Shown here: piece after piece, positions 21,662 through 33,689 of the stretch
How positions within the stretch are numbered: the stretch's first letter is position 1
Layout of the letters: every line of letters begins with the position of its first letter
NCBI GenBank assembly: GCA_920105625.2
Contig: OV050030.1
Coordinates: 161,395,863-161,459,862, forward strand
Length of the DNA stretch: 64,000 bases
Direction of reading: 5' to 3'
From: Clusia tigrina
Taxonomy: Eukaryota > Arthropoda > Insecta > Diptera > Clusiidae
Made by a program: the position numbers and the translations under genes
Notes under the pieces: generated by a model
Databases searched by the model: none
The model's input: the letters and a program-made list of their open reading frames with translations, nothing else
Told to the model about the DNA's origin: nothing

Positions 21662-24030
21662 AGGCAAACCCAAAAAATTCCACAATAACTTACTGAAGTT
21701 ATTCCATTTGCGAAATCACAACTAAATAACATGTGTTTGTTGTGCACTACACTCGTAGATACTCATATTCCTCATTTGATGAGCAACTGAAATCAGCATT
21801 TTATTAACAAGCTTAAAATGGCGTCAGTAGAAAGTCAAAGCCAGTGTGAAATTGAACCATGTTGAAAACGGTCGTTAATAAATTACATAATGTGATTATG
21901 CAAGCAAACGCCGCAGCTAAATTGCAGTAAGAAAAGAAAAAGAAGAGAGAGAATGGTTGGAAAATATTAAGTAAGGTAATAATTAGTGATAAAAAAATGT
22001 AAAATAGAAAAATCAAAATTCAACGGAAGAAAAAATAAAAAGAATAGAAAATTTATTTACTGCATTTGGGCAAACCGAAAGTGCATGGTGCAAAGCGCAA
22101 AGTGAAGCGCATGCAGGGTTTAAATGTTAGCAGTGCACGTATGCTTGTGCATCAGTACAAACTTTGTATATGGTATGAAGATGGAGTGTATATACGTTTG
22201 AAGATGTTCGTTCGTACAAACTGGCTACATGATATGAAGGTGGACAAAATCTGTCCTAATAAGAAATATTGGAATGAATGAATGGGCATGCATCCTAATA
22301 AGTAAGTATGATAGTAAGTATATATATATACGAGTATATATATTTTTTTTAAACTTGACTGGGTCGTATATACTTCAACGAAAATATCCTTTAGGAAACA
22401 AGAAAAAGGGGATGATAGAATTAGGAATAGATAACTTTAAGGAAGAAATTGGATGAATCTATTGAAGAATAAAAGAATCAAACAGTAATGCAAACTAAAA
22501 ATTACTTATGATCTTTTTTAGGGTATAAGCGAATTGAGTAATTCTGTACGAGTCAGCATTACGTATTTATGTATGAAAGAAACTTACATAAAATAATGTG
22601 GGCATACTCTTATATACATACATAAGCATACAGCTGAAAGTAGAGTATTTTAATTTGCTATAAAAATTGAGAAAAAAATCAAGAAAAAAGATGTTAACAT
22701 ATATAAAAATGCAACTAGAGTTGATGTTATGAGAACTGATTGGAATAATTGCTAAGTAGAATTTAGAATAAGCAAGATTAAGTAAAATGTAGGAGGAGAG
22801 ATAGGGTGGGACAAAGTAATGGATTAAATTAAGTTCAATTGAAACATTTAAATATAATTAAGAATACCTAAAATTTAACTTCTATGAAAGGAAAAAATCG
22901 GTAAAGAAATAAAAGAAATTAATAAATCGTTACAAATAGTAATTATAATATCGGGTACCTACTTGTACAAGGGAATTTAAAATTTAACTTTTTTTTCAAT
23001 GCATATTACTATATTAATATTAAATAAAATCTTTTGTACTTTAAAAGACCAGAGAAACAAAATTAAATTAGAAAATACCAGGTATGACTACATTGCCGAA
23101 AGTCCATCACAAGAACAATGCATTGGTCAATCCACCAAGAAAGAGAGAAATTTCCGGGGTGTGGATCTAGCAAAACAATTACGATATCACCCGAATAATA
23201 TAAAATTTAGAGAATGAACGGTGTGAACACGTGGCCATTTAGCATCAGCTTGAGTTCTGGTAGCCACCCAATTTATAAATAGATGACCCTATTGTTTTGA
23301 CGAAGCAATAGTGGCTACGGCGGTGTGTTCAGGTAAAGGAACACGTACGAAACTAATGGGCACATACTATAATACGATTCGTGCCGAATACAGAGCACGC
23401 GATGAGTCCTGGTACAATTTATCGACTTCCTTCATCAGAACAGGCGAAGTATCATCAAACCTCCAGGCGTTACAGAATAATCTCCTACAACGGAATCAAA
23501 ACGAATTCTCACTACGCTAGAAGCATTTTCGCTATTACATCATTAGGATCTTTGGAAAACACTGGTCCTACCAGGGAATTCACATTTAGAAAGAGGGGAG
23601 GCGTCTCTTCCAAGTAGCGATGACTTTGATGGTACTCATTACGAAAAAAATTACGCAAAATAGGAATTTTTCCCCAGGACATCGTACCAGCCCCATCGAA
23701 AAAGGAATGCAGTATTCACCGAGGGAATGAAGCGCACCAGGTGAAGGGGGACGCAGTAGTATTATAAGAATAAAATATAAGAATAAGTTGCGAAACAAAA
23801 TTATTGTAAGAATAAATTTTGAAATACAATGTAACAAAAAAATAAAAACCCGAAAAACAAAAAAGAAGAAAAACCAAAAAAAATAATAAAATTAGTTATT
23901 TAAAATAGGCGAAAAATATAAGGACAAATATGAAAAAACAAACAAATCAAAAAAAATAATAAAGCAACAATAAAAGAGAAAAAGAGAGCCCAAAATATAG
24001 CAAAGGTAGAAGTACCTGCACTACCAACCT
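21662..24030 (+). other. Unassigned AT-rich interior of gypsy-2
   Basis: I see no recognisable domain. The stretch is A-rich on the plus strand with short open frames only. The part 23200-23620 is less AT-rich and has an open frame of 70-80 codons (for example 23381-23617) that I cannot assign; given its position an env or late-pol remnant is possible. Confidence 0.4.
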
Positions 24031-24290
24031 AGAAGAGGGGAGGGATGTTGTAAGCGAAACTCGCAATGTCACTAAACCTCATGTTGGTCATTTGCAATAA
24101 TCCAAATAGACAGAGTTATTCTTGTTACAACCTTTTTAATAGCAAATATATTTTATTCAATAAAGTGCTTTAAAATTAAATGTTTATGACTACGATACTC
24201 AACGACCTTTTGACTATTAAGTGTGATAATTTTTTCTTAAACTAGAATACATAAAAATAAAATTCAAAGGTTATTACTATAGGTCAGTTC
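24031..24290 (+). repeat. gypsy-2 polypurine tract and 3' LTR start
   Basis: AGAAGAGGGGAGGGA (24031-24045) is a clear polypurine tract, followed by TGTTGTAAGCGAAAC, an LTR-type start. An AATAAA lies near 24160. The right end of the LTR is not determined; the end given is approximate. Confidence 0.55.
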
Positions 24291-24309
24291 TTCTTTCTAC
24301 TTAAGTCCA

Positions 24310-24800
24310 CACTGCGCGGGTCAGCTTCTTTCTTCCCCATGCGCCGCCCATGTGCGGTGCGCTAGGAGGATTGAATTTCCACATTTAATTAGGTAATTCA
24401 AGATCTTCTCGCGCCTTTAATATTTGTGCCGTTATCGGAGTAGAACTCCCTTGGTAATCCGAGCCCTGATATCAAATTTGGAATCGCCATAATACGTCAA
24501 CTAACGTCCAAGCGTCAATATGGATTGCTCTGGCCGTGAGGCATGTAAATATGACGTCCATCGCCTTTATCGTTGTCTTCCTATAGCTACGTATAGTAGG
24601 CCAAATAAATCTGTACCGACGTATGTAAATGGCCTTTCAAAGGCAGTTAATCTGGCAGGAGACAACGGCGCCATTTGAAATATTTGCGGGACAGCATCGT
24701 TGTTTTTGCAAGTTTGACATGAACGTCGTACTGCTCTGTAGAGAACTTTAAGTAGGTGGATGTAAAATGCGTCCATGTTCTCAGGCAACAATTAAAAACT
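24310..24800 (-). pseudogene. BEL-2 integrase fragment
   Basis: The open part (24567-24791) has RRSCQTCKNNDAVPQ, the CX2C half of the finger, then MAPLSPARL and FERPFTYVGTDLFG with the first catalytic Asp. Past a stop, further left, FYSDNGTNIKGA (second Asp) and FNPPSAPHMGGAWG (Glu region) are readable near 24340-24450. This is the diagnostic Pao integrase signature. The C-terminal domain is missing. Confidence 0.8.
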
Positions 24801-25240
24801 GATATAATAAGCGTGAGTCAGTATTATTGAATCATTATTATTGTTGAGATGCTCTATTGTGCCTTTACTTCTTATGACTGCGTTCTCCTCAAAGTAGAGA
24901 TTAAGAGAAATTAATTTGATTGTTTTTTAATATGCTTAGCGCGTTTCAGAATATATATTTCTAGGCTATATTCTTGACTTTGAGCGTATTTCCATTAAAC
25001 TCTCGAGCTCTCTCGTACATATCATCAGTCACGTTATCAGGATTCTGTTGGCGCTTCGAAGCAGCTACAGCTGTTCTGAAGAATAAAATAAACGTTGGAA
25101 CGGCCCGTTGTGGGCGCTTACAGCATGAGAAATATTATACATTCGGGTGACACATTTCGAGGTTTTGGATGACGTATATGTGACGTTTAAGTTCGACGTC
25201 ATTTGCTTCTCCAAACGATTCGCAAATGGGCCAGTGGATG
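24801..25240 (-). pseudogene. BEL-2 RNase H-integrase junction, heavily decayed
   Basis: Short segments on the minus strand (for example NVTDDMYERAREFNGN) resemble the spacer before the integrase finger, but stops fall every 10-20 codons. An AT-rich block at 24830-24980 has no readable content. Confidence 0.4.
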
Positions 25241-25243
25241 TCA

Positions 25244-25861
25244 TTAGACAATAAAAAAGCTCTTTGTAGCAAGGTCCTCTGGGTTCAATTTCGATGGTAC
25301 CCATCGCCACTGCATGGGTTTTGTGTATTCCATTCTTTCGCCAACTGTGTGCATTACAAATTGCTGACATTTTTTAGGATCAACTCGCGGCCATCTGAGC
25401 GTCGTCTTCGAATTCGTCCACCAGAATTGCGATGTAGTATTTATGCAACGAACGTTTAATACCTGTGTGGCCAACCTTACTCCAATTACGGCGACCTGTA
25501 GTTCCAATCGTGGAATTGAAGGAGGTAGCAGCGGTGCTACTATGGATTTAGCAGCCACCAAAGTAACAGAAGAGGAATTGGCATTAACGACGCGTAGCTA
25601 GCAGGCAGCGGCGTACGCGTGTTCTCCCGCATCAACAAATGTAGGTAATTGAATCTCCTCTGCTCTATTCATAGTGGGTGAGTAACATCTTGGCACCCGG
25701 ACAGTAGTAACAAGAGGGAATATAGTTTTCCATTGGAGCCAAAGATGATCATTGAGTCGCTCATCCCAGCTAATGCCAGAGCGCCAGATGTCTTGCAACA
25801 GAATCTTGAGGCCAATTGTAAAGCCTGAAACAAAGCCCAATGGGTCGCAAATCGACATCAA
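25244..25861 (-). pseudogene. BEL-2 RT end and RNase H
   Basis: 25598-25861 reads ICDPLGFVSGFTIGLKILLQDIW, the Pao block following RT, then TFVDAGEHAYAAAC (RNase H start). 25244-25561 reads PSIPRLELQVAVIGVRLA, FWWTNSKTTLRW (the catalytic TDSKT reads TNSKT, so Asp is replaced by Asn) and WRWVPSKLNPEDLATK. Two frames separated by a stop. Confidence 0.8.
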
Positions 25862-26520
25862 AACTTGCAGTGTTTCTCTTTTAGTAAGTGCATGCGGTTC
25901 ATTAATGACGTCTCGGCTTAGTCTTGCGAACTTGAATATTTAAATAAGTCGTTAGTAGTCTACAACATGATATTGGCGTATGGCATCCACTGCCCTTGGG
26001 AACTCTTGAAACAGTGCGGCTTTTTTATCGCGTACGAAATGTACTATGCATGGCGCACAGCTGGTTCCAAATGTCAAAGCATGCATAACCTAGACGATGG
26101 GTTGGTCGATGCTGTGTATTATGTCCCACCACAGGAATCGTTGCGCGTGCATGTCAGCTTCCCGAACGTTAACTCTGTGGAACATTTCGGCGATGTCTTC
26201 ACACAATGCCACCTTTCCGACTCTAAATGCCAGCAACACTTCAATAAATGAATTGAGTAAACCTGGACCGGTTAGTAGATATTTGTTGAGTGACGCTACA
26301 TTAGCTTTAGCGGCGAAATCCCATACCAGACGCACCTTTTCAGGTTTATTTGGGTTCCTTACAATAAAGGTAGGCAGATGTCGTCTTGAATCGCTATTTC
26401 GTCGCTATTCAATTTGCAGGCGTAACCATTAGCGATAAGGTTATCGATTTGACCCTGCATAACAGCTTTCAGACCAAAATCTTGCGAAAATGTTTTGCGC
26501 AGACACATTGTCGCTTAAAA
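25862..26520 (-). pseudogene. BEL-2 reverse transcriptase
   Basis: The block 26090-26335 has RLVWDFAAKANVASLNKYLLTGP and ALCEDIAEMFHRV (first Asp). Left of a stop comes ALTFGTSCAPCIVHFVRDKKAALF, and then a degraded catalytic motif, HVVDYY in place of YVDD, near 25960. Upstream fragments toward 26500 match the Pao RT N-terminus only weakly. Confidence 0.75.
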
Positions 26521-26582
26521 GCAAAGGAATAACTCTCCGGTAATTTAACATTACTGATGCGCCAGAGTAAACCAACTTCGTA

Positions 26583-27110
26583 TCAACCTTCAACTTTCTG
26601 ACACGTATTGTTCACAATTTGTATAGCCTTCTGGTCATGAAGGGAGACTAAATTAATGGTATTGGGATTATCTATATTGAAAAATTCCTTCATCTTTTCA
26701 TTCAGTTCCTGGTAACCTTGCTTGCAATAGCATACGTGCACTTTTAGTTGGAACTTATGTGGATGATGCGCGTCGCTACCTTGGAAAGTCCACCCCAATC
26801 GACATTTTGTTGCAATTGGTTGATCTCGCTTGCTTTCTCTAACTTTAACTGGCACGGCTAGCCTCCAACAGTTAAATCCAAACACAATTTTTGGTACAGT
26901 TTTTATGTAAGCCTGGATAGGCAATCGCTGCAGGTACGGATATTTTCCTACAGTTTGGTAAACATTTATCGTCTGCACCGGTAGGTTAATACTCTCGACA
27001 GATCTAACATCCTTTAGTTCAAATTTATTAACATTAGTGCCATTGGTAATTCGGATTGTTGAATTCCGAGAGACGTTTTCGCTTCGCGTCGTATCGCCAG
27101 TCCATTTCAA
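26583..27110 (-). pseudogene. BEL-2 protease-linked domain (DUF1758-like)
   Basis: The frame reads FELKDVRSVESINLPVQTI, PIQAYIKTVPKIVFGFNCW and ATKCRLGWTFQGSD, the order of the C-terminal half of the Pao protease region (normally ...ILIGxDxW... and ...TxLGWxxxG). The N-terminal half with the catalytic Asp lies in the unreadable stretch 27110-27310. Confidence 0.65.
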
Positions 27111-27315
27111 ATACCATACAAAGGACTGTATTCTCCAGATAAGCCGAGCTCCTCGAACGTACGTTTTTAAAAAAATTTTGCAATTACTTTATTTATATAA
27201 TGTAAGTTTATAGGCACGATTCGAAAATTTGTTTCGGTTCCATCTTGGCTGCTGATGTGAAGATTTAATTGAACGTTTGGAATTGTTTGCTTACTTACAG
27301 TTGAAATGTGGTTTA

Positions 27316-27510
27316 CTATCTAATTTCCTTTATGAAGTACACGATTGTGTCTAGCTGGACACCATCGATGCCGCATTCTTTGCTGACAAAGCATCTTTTA
27401 CGGTGAACTCCAAGACAATGGCGACAGAGACGTTTGTTGCGAACATATTCCCATCTTCGACTTTTTAGAAGACTTCGCATTTTGGGACCGAGTGGTTTTG
27501 GCTTCCACAA
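27316..27510 (-). pseudogene. BEL-2 gag zinc knuckle
   Basis: RNKRLCRHCLGVHRKRCFVSKECGIDGVQLDT has the CX2CX3HX4C spacing plus a following Cys, the Pao-type knuckle just before the protease. The second cluster has lost its Cys/His residues. Confidence 0.65.
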
Positions 27511-27639
27511 ACGTTACATCTATTTAAAGACACGTTCCATTCAACAGGGCTTTCGCTTTCGACTGAGGCATTGCTGATAAGTTTTAGCGCGTTAACTGCA
27601 GCGCCGCCCTTGCTAGGTAAAAATGTCACAACAGTGCTT

Positions 27640-28110
27640 GCTGCTTCAGCTCATTGATATATACAGTCGCTGAATGATTGCACTATAGGTATGCTATCTT
27701 TTTTAGAGTGCATTGCTCAGCTGAAGTTACGGTTATTTGGCAGCTTCTCTAACAGTTCTTTCACCAAAAATGGTTTGTGCATGTGCGAGTGCATTTCAAA
27801 GCTTTCCATTATCGCAAAAATGTTGCGTACACAGAGTGCAAATTAAATTAAATTCTCCAATTTCTCCTTTATTGGCGGGAAACTTACTGCTTTAGTTATT
27901 AAACGTTCCAGAATATTCTCTGGCCATCCAAAACATATGTGTAAAGTTTGAATGATTCCTGGAACATTGAGGGCAAACATAATTTATTTTTTACTATCTC
28001 TCGTGCTTTGCCTTTGAGGCAAGATTGAAGTCTCATTAGGTTTTCTGCATGGGAAAATCCAGCAACCGTGGTACTATTTTCGAAATTATTTATAAATAGT
28101 GGCCACTTAC
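27640..28110 (-). pseudogene. BEL-2 gag core (DUF1759-like)
   Basis: On the minus strand HAENLMRLQSCLKGKAREIV is the hallmark DUF1759 segment, followed after shifts by FGWPENILERLITKAVSFP and KPFLVKELLEKLPNN. Several stops and frame changes interrupt it. Confidence 0.7.
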
Positions 28111-28213
28111 TTAGGAATCACCTGGTGCGCTGCTAATTGCGATGTTGTTGGCATATTACGTAATATGCTTGCTTGTAAGCAGTGGTTTCCACTTGTTTGA
28201 GTCAATTCAATAT

Positions 28214-28811
28214 TTAAATTTTATATATTGTTTTTATAATTATATTTCCTCTTCGAGGCATTCCAACTACAAATATTTCCGTTGACCCAATTTCAGCATT
28301 CGACATTACATTTACATTCGCAGTTGCTGTTGTTGCTATACCAAAATTATTACTGTATTGCACAGTTGTCGCTAGATGTGTTGTTGCAAATGCTGTCATT
28401 AGAGCGGTAGGCGAGATAACTGTGGTAGGAATCGGTGCTTTGTGGACCTTCAGAAATTCTTCGTTAGAGGTGAACCTTGCTGTTGCCGGCGGTTTCCATC
28501 TTGGATCCACATATAGACTAGATCGGGCCTGTGGTTTTACCGATGGCAACGAAGTCAAAGCCCATGCCCCATTGTTCACTGCAGTTCTTTGTGGTTCGTG
28601 TGGTCTGTGACTGCAACTCGTCGACTGTGCTCGCATATATCACAGCTACAGTTGACACACACACGCAATCGAAGTGGTACCAACGATCGCAAGCGTCACA
28701 TTTCACCCTGCGGTCACTGTCTTCCTTCTGAAATTTTTTGCAATGGTTTTTGTCTAATGTTGGGATTACCTCTTCCACTCCTTTATTTTTGGCCATCTCG
28801 CGGCGGTTCAT
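28214..28811 (-). pseudogene. BEL-2 N-terminal Gag with PHD-finger-like motif
   Basis: The frame beginning at 28811 carries HCKKF (about residues 23-27), VKCDACDRWYHFDCV and a later Cys. The spacing C-X2-C...WYHxxC resembles a PHD zinc finger, which reads histone H3 tails in chromatin proteins. Around 28560 the frame moves into a second frame open to 28214 that is Ala/Thr/Asn-rich. Fingers of this type occur at the N-terminus of some Pao elements; the fit here is by motif only. Confidence 0.55.
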
Positions 28812-28884
28812 AAATTTATTTCGCGACTTATTTATTTTGCGTAAAATATTAATAATTAATTTTTTTTTCTTTAAAAACCGAAAC

Positions 28885-29853
28885 TATAAAAAACGAGTAA
28901 AGAAGTCTGAAGTCGGGTTAGACCGACTACGAAATACCCTTTACCTTTTCTTGTGCGTGCGAGTTCATAAATCATCGTTAGGAGCATATCTACGGAAATT
29001 TTCGGTAGGGTACCTTTAATTGATTATATCGACCCCATTTCCTGTGTATGGCTTTGTAGTGTCAATATAACCACTAACATAAAATTTCATCCAAAAATAT
29101 TGTATAGATCGTAAGTTATAATAATATGTGAATAGTGGGCGTGGCTGTAGAAATAACACGCCCATTTTTTGTGTTGTGTTTAATGTTAGTACCCGCAACC
29201 TTCCTGTGAAATTTCGTTGATAAATATTTAATAGGAACACAGCAATGATTTTTGGCTAATTGCGGGCGTGGCAGTTCTAGTATTATCTCCATATTCTGCA
29301 CACACAGTATTATGAACCCCATGTATATTTCTCCAAATTTTTATTCCGTTGGCATCAATACGAGCATAAAAGAAAAGTGGGCGTGTTTTTTCTCTGATCA
29401 GCCCCATTTATTGCAGATAGCTTTATAATGTCCACATGTTTCTTCATGTAAAATTTCGTCCATAAATCTCTACCAGATCTTAAGTTATGAATATTTGTTA
29501 ATAGTGGGCGTGGCAGTTAATATATACCGCCCACTTTTTGTACAGTCTTTAGTAGGACCCACATCTCCATATCTGCCAAATAACATCACGTTTCCGTCAA
29601 TTGGAACGAAGTTATAGTAATTTTAAAAAAGGTGAAAAAAGTTCCTTATATGGCAGGTAGGCGTGGTCTTTGTCCAAATCGGCACATATAGCAATCTGAT
29701 TCTGTATCTTTATCCAGACTATACTTTTGCAAAATTTCATTAAGATAGCTCTAACGGTGTAGAAAAAACGTGGCCACAGACGGACAGACGGACGGAGAAA
29801 ATAAAAATTGCTTAGAGAGTGATTCTGATATATATAAGTCCATACCCCCACGC
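28885..29853 (+). repeat. R repeat copy 1 (right end truncated)
   Basis: It begins ATAAAAAACGAGTAAAGAAG and matches 35031-36060 closely. It contains several GTGGGCGTGG boxes and the GACGGACAGACGGAC run, with no coding potential. A short segment present in copy 2 (35536-35578) is missing here. It ends at about 29853, where Helitron sequence begins. Confidence 0.9.
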
Positions 29854-32030
29854 CTCACATAAGCAAACATGTCCTCGATCAAAATCAAAGCTTCGTTACG
29901 GATCTTATCCGTCGTTTCGAAGTTGAAATCTTCTGTTGCGACACGAATTCGATGCAAAATATCGTCTGACATTTCATCCTTGTACTTGTTCCACAAATCT
30001 TTTGGGTTTTATGGTACGCATGCTGAAATAATGATTGCAAACAATGTGCTGATTCGACTTGCAGGTGCAGAAATAATTAAATCAACAAGTGTCATGTCCC
30101 AATGTGTGTCGTGCTCAATTAATGGAAGTCGTTGAATCATGATAAGTAGGGCACAGTTCGCTATTGATAGTTCGAAGTGACTGAAATGAAAGTGGTTCCC
30201 GAACATTCACCAGCAAAAAACGCAAATAAAAGCAATCAGCATTTTTTGATGGATGAACTGTGTAAATGCGACCGATAGCTTCATTTGAGAAAGCATCTGC
30301 ATAATCTGGGACTGGCTCGCCTTGCTGGCGCAGTTAAAAACTCTTCGATAAAGCGTGCCAAGTGTAAAAACGCGGCATCTCAGAATACAGCAGTGTGGGA
30401 ATGGATCACTCTGGCATGTCAAAGCACACTAGCCAATGTTGTAGCTAGAGGTCTTTCACCACATTGAGCAGCATTCTATTCAGTAAAGTATACACGTTGG
30501 TTATTCTCAAGATGTACTCCCAAATGAACAGCAGTTGGATAACGTTCGTGGATTGGAAAAACAGCTCACATATCTGCCAATTAGATAGCGTGTCAATTCA
30601 TCATCGGCATTGGGATCAGGATCACCGAAAGCACACTTGTCATTTCCTTTCATGACATACTTCCAAACGTATTTGATCGCTTTAATCGAATTGTATAAAT
30701 CTGTTTTCAACCACAACTTAATTTTGTTTCACTTTCAACTTAGCCGTTCTGCCGTTAACATCGGATAAACAACGTCGATATAGTGGACATACATCGTTGA
30801 CAGTGATATTGTCCGCAGTGAGAGTACGTGGGTAGCGTTTGGAGCATTCACCCCTGACCATGCATGGTGATTCTAAGTTTTTGTCGCCGCGCGGTCCGTA
30901 AATCATATTCTAATGATTACATTATACAATTCTCGATCGTTTTCTTGATCTGGTCTCTCTTCGTAAATGATGTCATAGATTTGGTCTTGCTGAATGTATT
31001 GAAATAACTAAAGTAGAATATGCGCATGCGGCAATCTCTCTCTCGCCACTCAACAGAGTACATCCAGCACCGAAGAATACCAAATACACGATGTTTAACA
31101 ATGAAATCCATGAGTGACTTCAGTTTTTGCTTGAACATACGTACGGTGATGTCGGGTCGATCATTGGATCTTTGGCCGGGGAGTAAATGGCGAGTAATAT
31201 CAATGCATTTCAAGTTGCAAGTGAAGGTGATGAATAAGTCTGGGCGCCAGTATTGGCGAACTTATGACATCGCATCCTCCGCATATTCATGCATATGGTG
31301 TGGACTACCAACATCGTCCGAGATTTCTTTGATATCCTTCGGTAATGATTGTATCGCGCAAATGAATGTATATTTCCGAATGCAGTTTGGCTTGGTTAAA
31401 TCGAATGATATTGAGGCGCTCGGTTTCGACTTTCACGTACATATTGACGCAGTATTGTTGGAATAGTCGATGATATCGCATCAGATGGTTATCATAATTT
31501 TGACAAATCAGAAAACAATATGCGTTATAGTTCATAGAGCTTTTTGTTGGTTTCTTCATCTAGAATGACAATCAACAAAGTAGTCCAATTTCGAAATGAA
31601 CTTAATGTTCCATAAGATTTGGTATCATTAATCCGAAAGTGTTCATACAAAAATCTACCCACCGATGGAGGGATTTATCATTTTGACATTGAAATGATAT
31701 CCATTTTCGTCCATCGTACGAACGGTGTGTTTCGGTGTTACGTTGCAGTTGTCCGTTTTTGAGGCGCATGTGAACGATATCGGACGATTCCATGTGTTCA
31801 CCAACAACAATAATAGCAGCTTCATTAATAGTTGGAGCATTGAATTGTCATCCGATTGCTTCGGTGGGTCGTTTATCGTCTTTGATTACAATTTGGTGAT
31901 CATCCGATGGCATTCTCTCCAACGCAGCTGTCGGATGAGATCGCCAAAATTATTTATATTTTGTTTATTTTTGCTTTGTATCATAATTTGTATAATCAAA
32001 TGATTGCGGTCCACCCTAATAGCATATTTG
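29854..32030 (-). pseudogene. Helitron Rep/helicase protein, Rep part
   Basis: Read right to left the blocks match insect Helitron ORFs: MPSDDHQIVIKDDKRP and NAPTINEAAIIVVGEHMES (31740-31930), SSMNYNAYCFLICQN with ETERLNIIRFNQAKLHSEIYIHLRD (31305-31559), CWMYSVEWRERDCRMRIF (about 31010-31060), DKNLESPCMVRGECSKRYP (30718-30906), YVWKYVMKGNDKCAFG (30507-30716), AIGRIYTVHPSKNADCFYLR (near 30210-30290) and NKYKDEMSDDIL (29930-29996). The nuclease motif expected as HUH reads RMR. Many stops and shifts. The helicase domain is absent; the frame is cut off by R copy 1. Confidence 0.85.
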
Positions 32031-32061
32031 AAATCTTATTAAAGCAACAATAACATGAATA

Positions 32062-32995
32062 CGAGGTGTGATAAAAAAAACCGTTATTGTGTGATCAAAA
32101 AATAAAGTATTTATTTATTCATCAACAACTATCTTGTCCCCTTCAAAGTAATTCCCCTCAGATATAATACACTTATGCCAGCGTTTTTTCCAATCCTCGA
32201 AACACTTCTGAAACGCTTTTTTTGGTATCGCCAACAGCTCCTGTTTCAATTTTTCTTTTATCTCCTCAATTGTAGCAAAACGCTTTCCTTTCATCGGTGT
32301 CTTCAGTTTTGGAAAGAGGAAAAAGTCAGCGGGGGCCAAGTCCGGTGAATACGGTGGTTGAGGCATGATAACGGTTTTATTTTTGGCCAAAAACAGCTCC
32401 TGAGCGATGTCCATGCGACGTTGTTTTTGCTCAAAATTTAGCAATTTTGGAACAATCTTCGTTTCATGGCTAAAACATCCGCAAATATTGCTTGGCATGA
32501 GCCGAACGATATGCCAACATCATCAGCAACCTCTCTGATAGTGATTCGACCATTATCCAAAATCATTTTCGTCACTGCGTCAATGTTTTCGTCGGTTGTT
32601 GGCGTGCTCGGGCGACCAGGGCGAGCATCGTCATTGGCATCTTCTCGGCCTTCCTTAAACCGGTTATACCACAATTGATTTTGTGTTTTGCTCATAGTAG
32701 ACTCGCCAAAGGCCACAGTCAACATTTCAATTGTCCTTGCGCATTTAATTTCATTTTTTACACAAAACTGAATACAGTTTCTTTGATCCATTTTTTCGAA
32801 TAGTACAAAATCGAAGAGCACACCAAAACACGACTAACCTTTTTATCTGTCAAACACAAATTGACAATCCAAAATGGTTGGTGTTGCCAACATATATAAC
32901 AGACATGTGTACCAACATAAAAAAAAAATGCGAACATCGAACATACGTAACTCACGAAAAGATGAAAATAACGGTTATCTTTTGATCACACCTCG
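32062..32995 (-). mobile_element. mariner copy 1 (934 bp, internal deletion) in the Helitron
   Basis: Inverted ends (CGAGGTGTGATAAAA... and its complement) are flanked by TA (32060-32061 and 32996-32997). It carries the two ends of a DD34D transposase on the minus strand. It is about 350 bp shorter than a full mariner. It lies between Helitron blocks on the minus strand and so inserted after the Helitron. Confidence 0.93.
32115..32821 (-). pseudogene. mariner transposase copy 1, catalytic middle deleted
   Basis: The N-terminal part starts MDQRNCIQFCVKNEIK (frame open from 32821) with the helix-turn-helix regions (GESTMSKTQNQLWYNRFKEG; RITIREVADDVGIS). Near 32460 the frame shifts to KIVPKLLNFEQKQRRMDIAQ. 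There the sequence jumps to LAKNKTVIMPQPPYSPDLAPADFF, which carries the third catalytic Asp, and continues to the end at 32115. The stretch with the first two Asps is missing. Confidence 0.9.
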
Positions 32996-32999
32996 TATA

Positions 33000-33420
33000 T
33001 ACTGTTGTTTGCCAATATGCTTTTACCAGTATGCATTTTGTTGGCGCTACTTGGTTATGACGTCGACGCAAAACAGAATAGCAATAACAACAACGTCGCT
33101 GTCTCAGCTATTTATTTCAGTTCTTCCATTCAGCCACTGTAATGTTATTGTTAGAATAACTGTCGCACGTTGTGATTTGGTGGTCCAGCGACTTTAAAAC
33201 AATTTTGCATTTTTGTAATTAAGCGAAACCAGTCCACCTCAACTTAAATTTGTGATTTTTCCAAAAGAAGGTTTTCTGCACAAACAGCAGTTTTAAAGAG
33301 TCGAACCAATTCATTATTATAATTAAGTAGTCTTTTAAATGATTTTTCGCTTGGTTCTATCTTGGAGACTATCACCGCGACTTGTCCCATCCCAATAAGT
33401 TGCAATGAAATAAATTTAAT
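33000..33420. other. Unassigned spacer between mariner copy 1 and a Helitron block
   Basis: I see no domain or repeat here. It is probably decayed Helitron interior because recognisable Helitron blocks lie on both sides. Confidence 0.3.
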
Positions 33421-33682
33421 TTAGTTATCCTTCAACAAGGTGGTGTACTTGCCCTTGAATATGTTTCGCAGAAGGTCGGATGTTATTCGTCGGTTTTTAT
33501 CCAACATTGTCGATAATTCATTTGGAAACATCCGTTGGAACTTTGAACTTTTGCTAGAAATTGTTGTTTCAATGAAAGTTCGCAATGGTACAGGTGGCGA
33601 TGGCAATGGTGATAAATTCACCTTGCCACTGAGACAGCACAATCCAGGCATCACTTCCTCAAATCTCAATGCATTGCAATAA
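33421..33682 (-). pseudogene. Helitron N-terminal CHC-type block
   Basis: MRFEEVMPGLCCLSGKVNLSPLPSPPVPL matches the conserved Helitron segment around the Cys pair (typically ...GLCCxxGKVxLPxLxxPPxPL). The frame ends at 33421. It lies between the R1-like LINE fragment and mariner copy 1. Confidence 0.75.
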
Positions 33683-33689
33683 GCTCACC

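Larger units (their letters stand above)
19713..24290 (+). mobile_element. gypsy-2, decayed gypsy-type LTR element
   Basis: A protease, PR-RT spacer and RT fragments are followed by 2.3 kb without recognisable domains and then a polypurine tract and the start of a 3' LTR. No 5' LTR is seen on this side; the left end abuts the truncated BEL-1 LTR. RNase H and integrase were not found, so the interior has lost much sequence or decayed beyond recognition. Confidence 0.6.
24300..28815 (-). mobile_element. BEL/Pao LTR retrotransposon BEL-2, no LTRs seen
   Basis: Read right to left the order is PHD-like finger and gag, DUF1759-type gag, zinc knuckle, DUF1758-type protease, RT, RNase H, integrase. 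The right end is cut near 28880 by an R repeat and the left end near 24300 by gypsy-2 LTR sequence. Every domain has breaks. It is a different family from BEL-1 (different protein sequence and an extra N-terminal finger). Confidence 0.8.
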
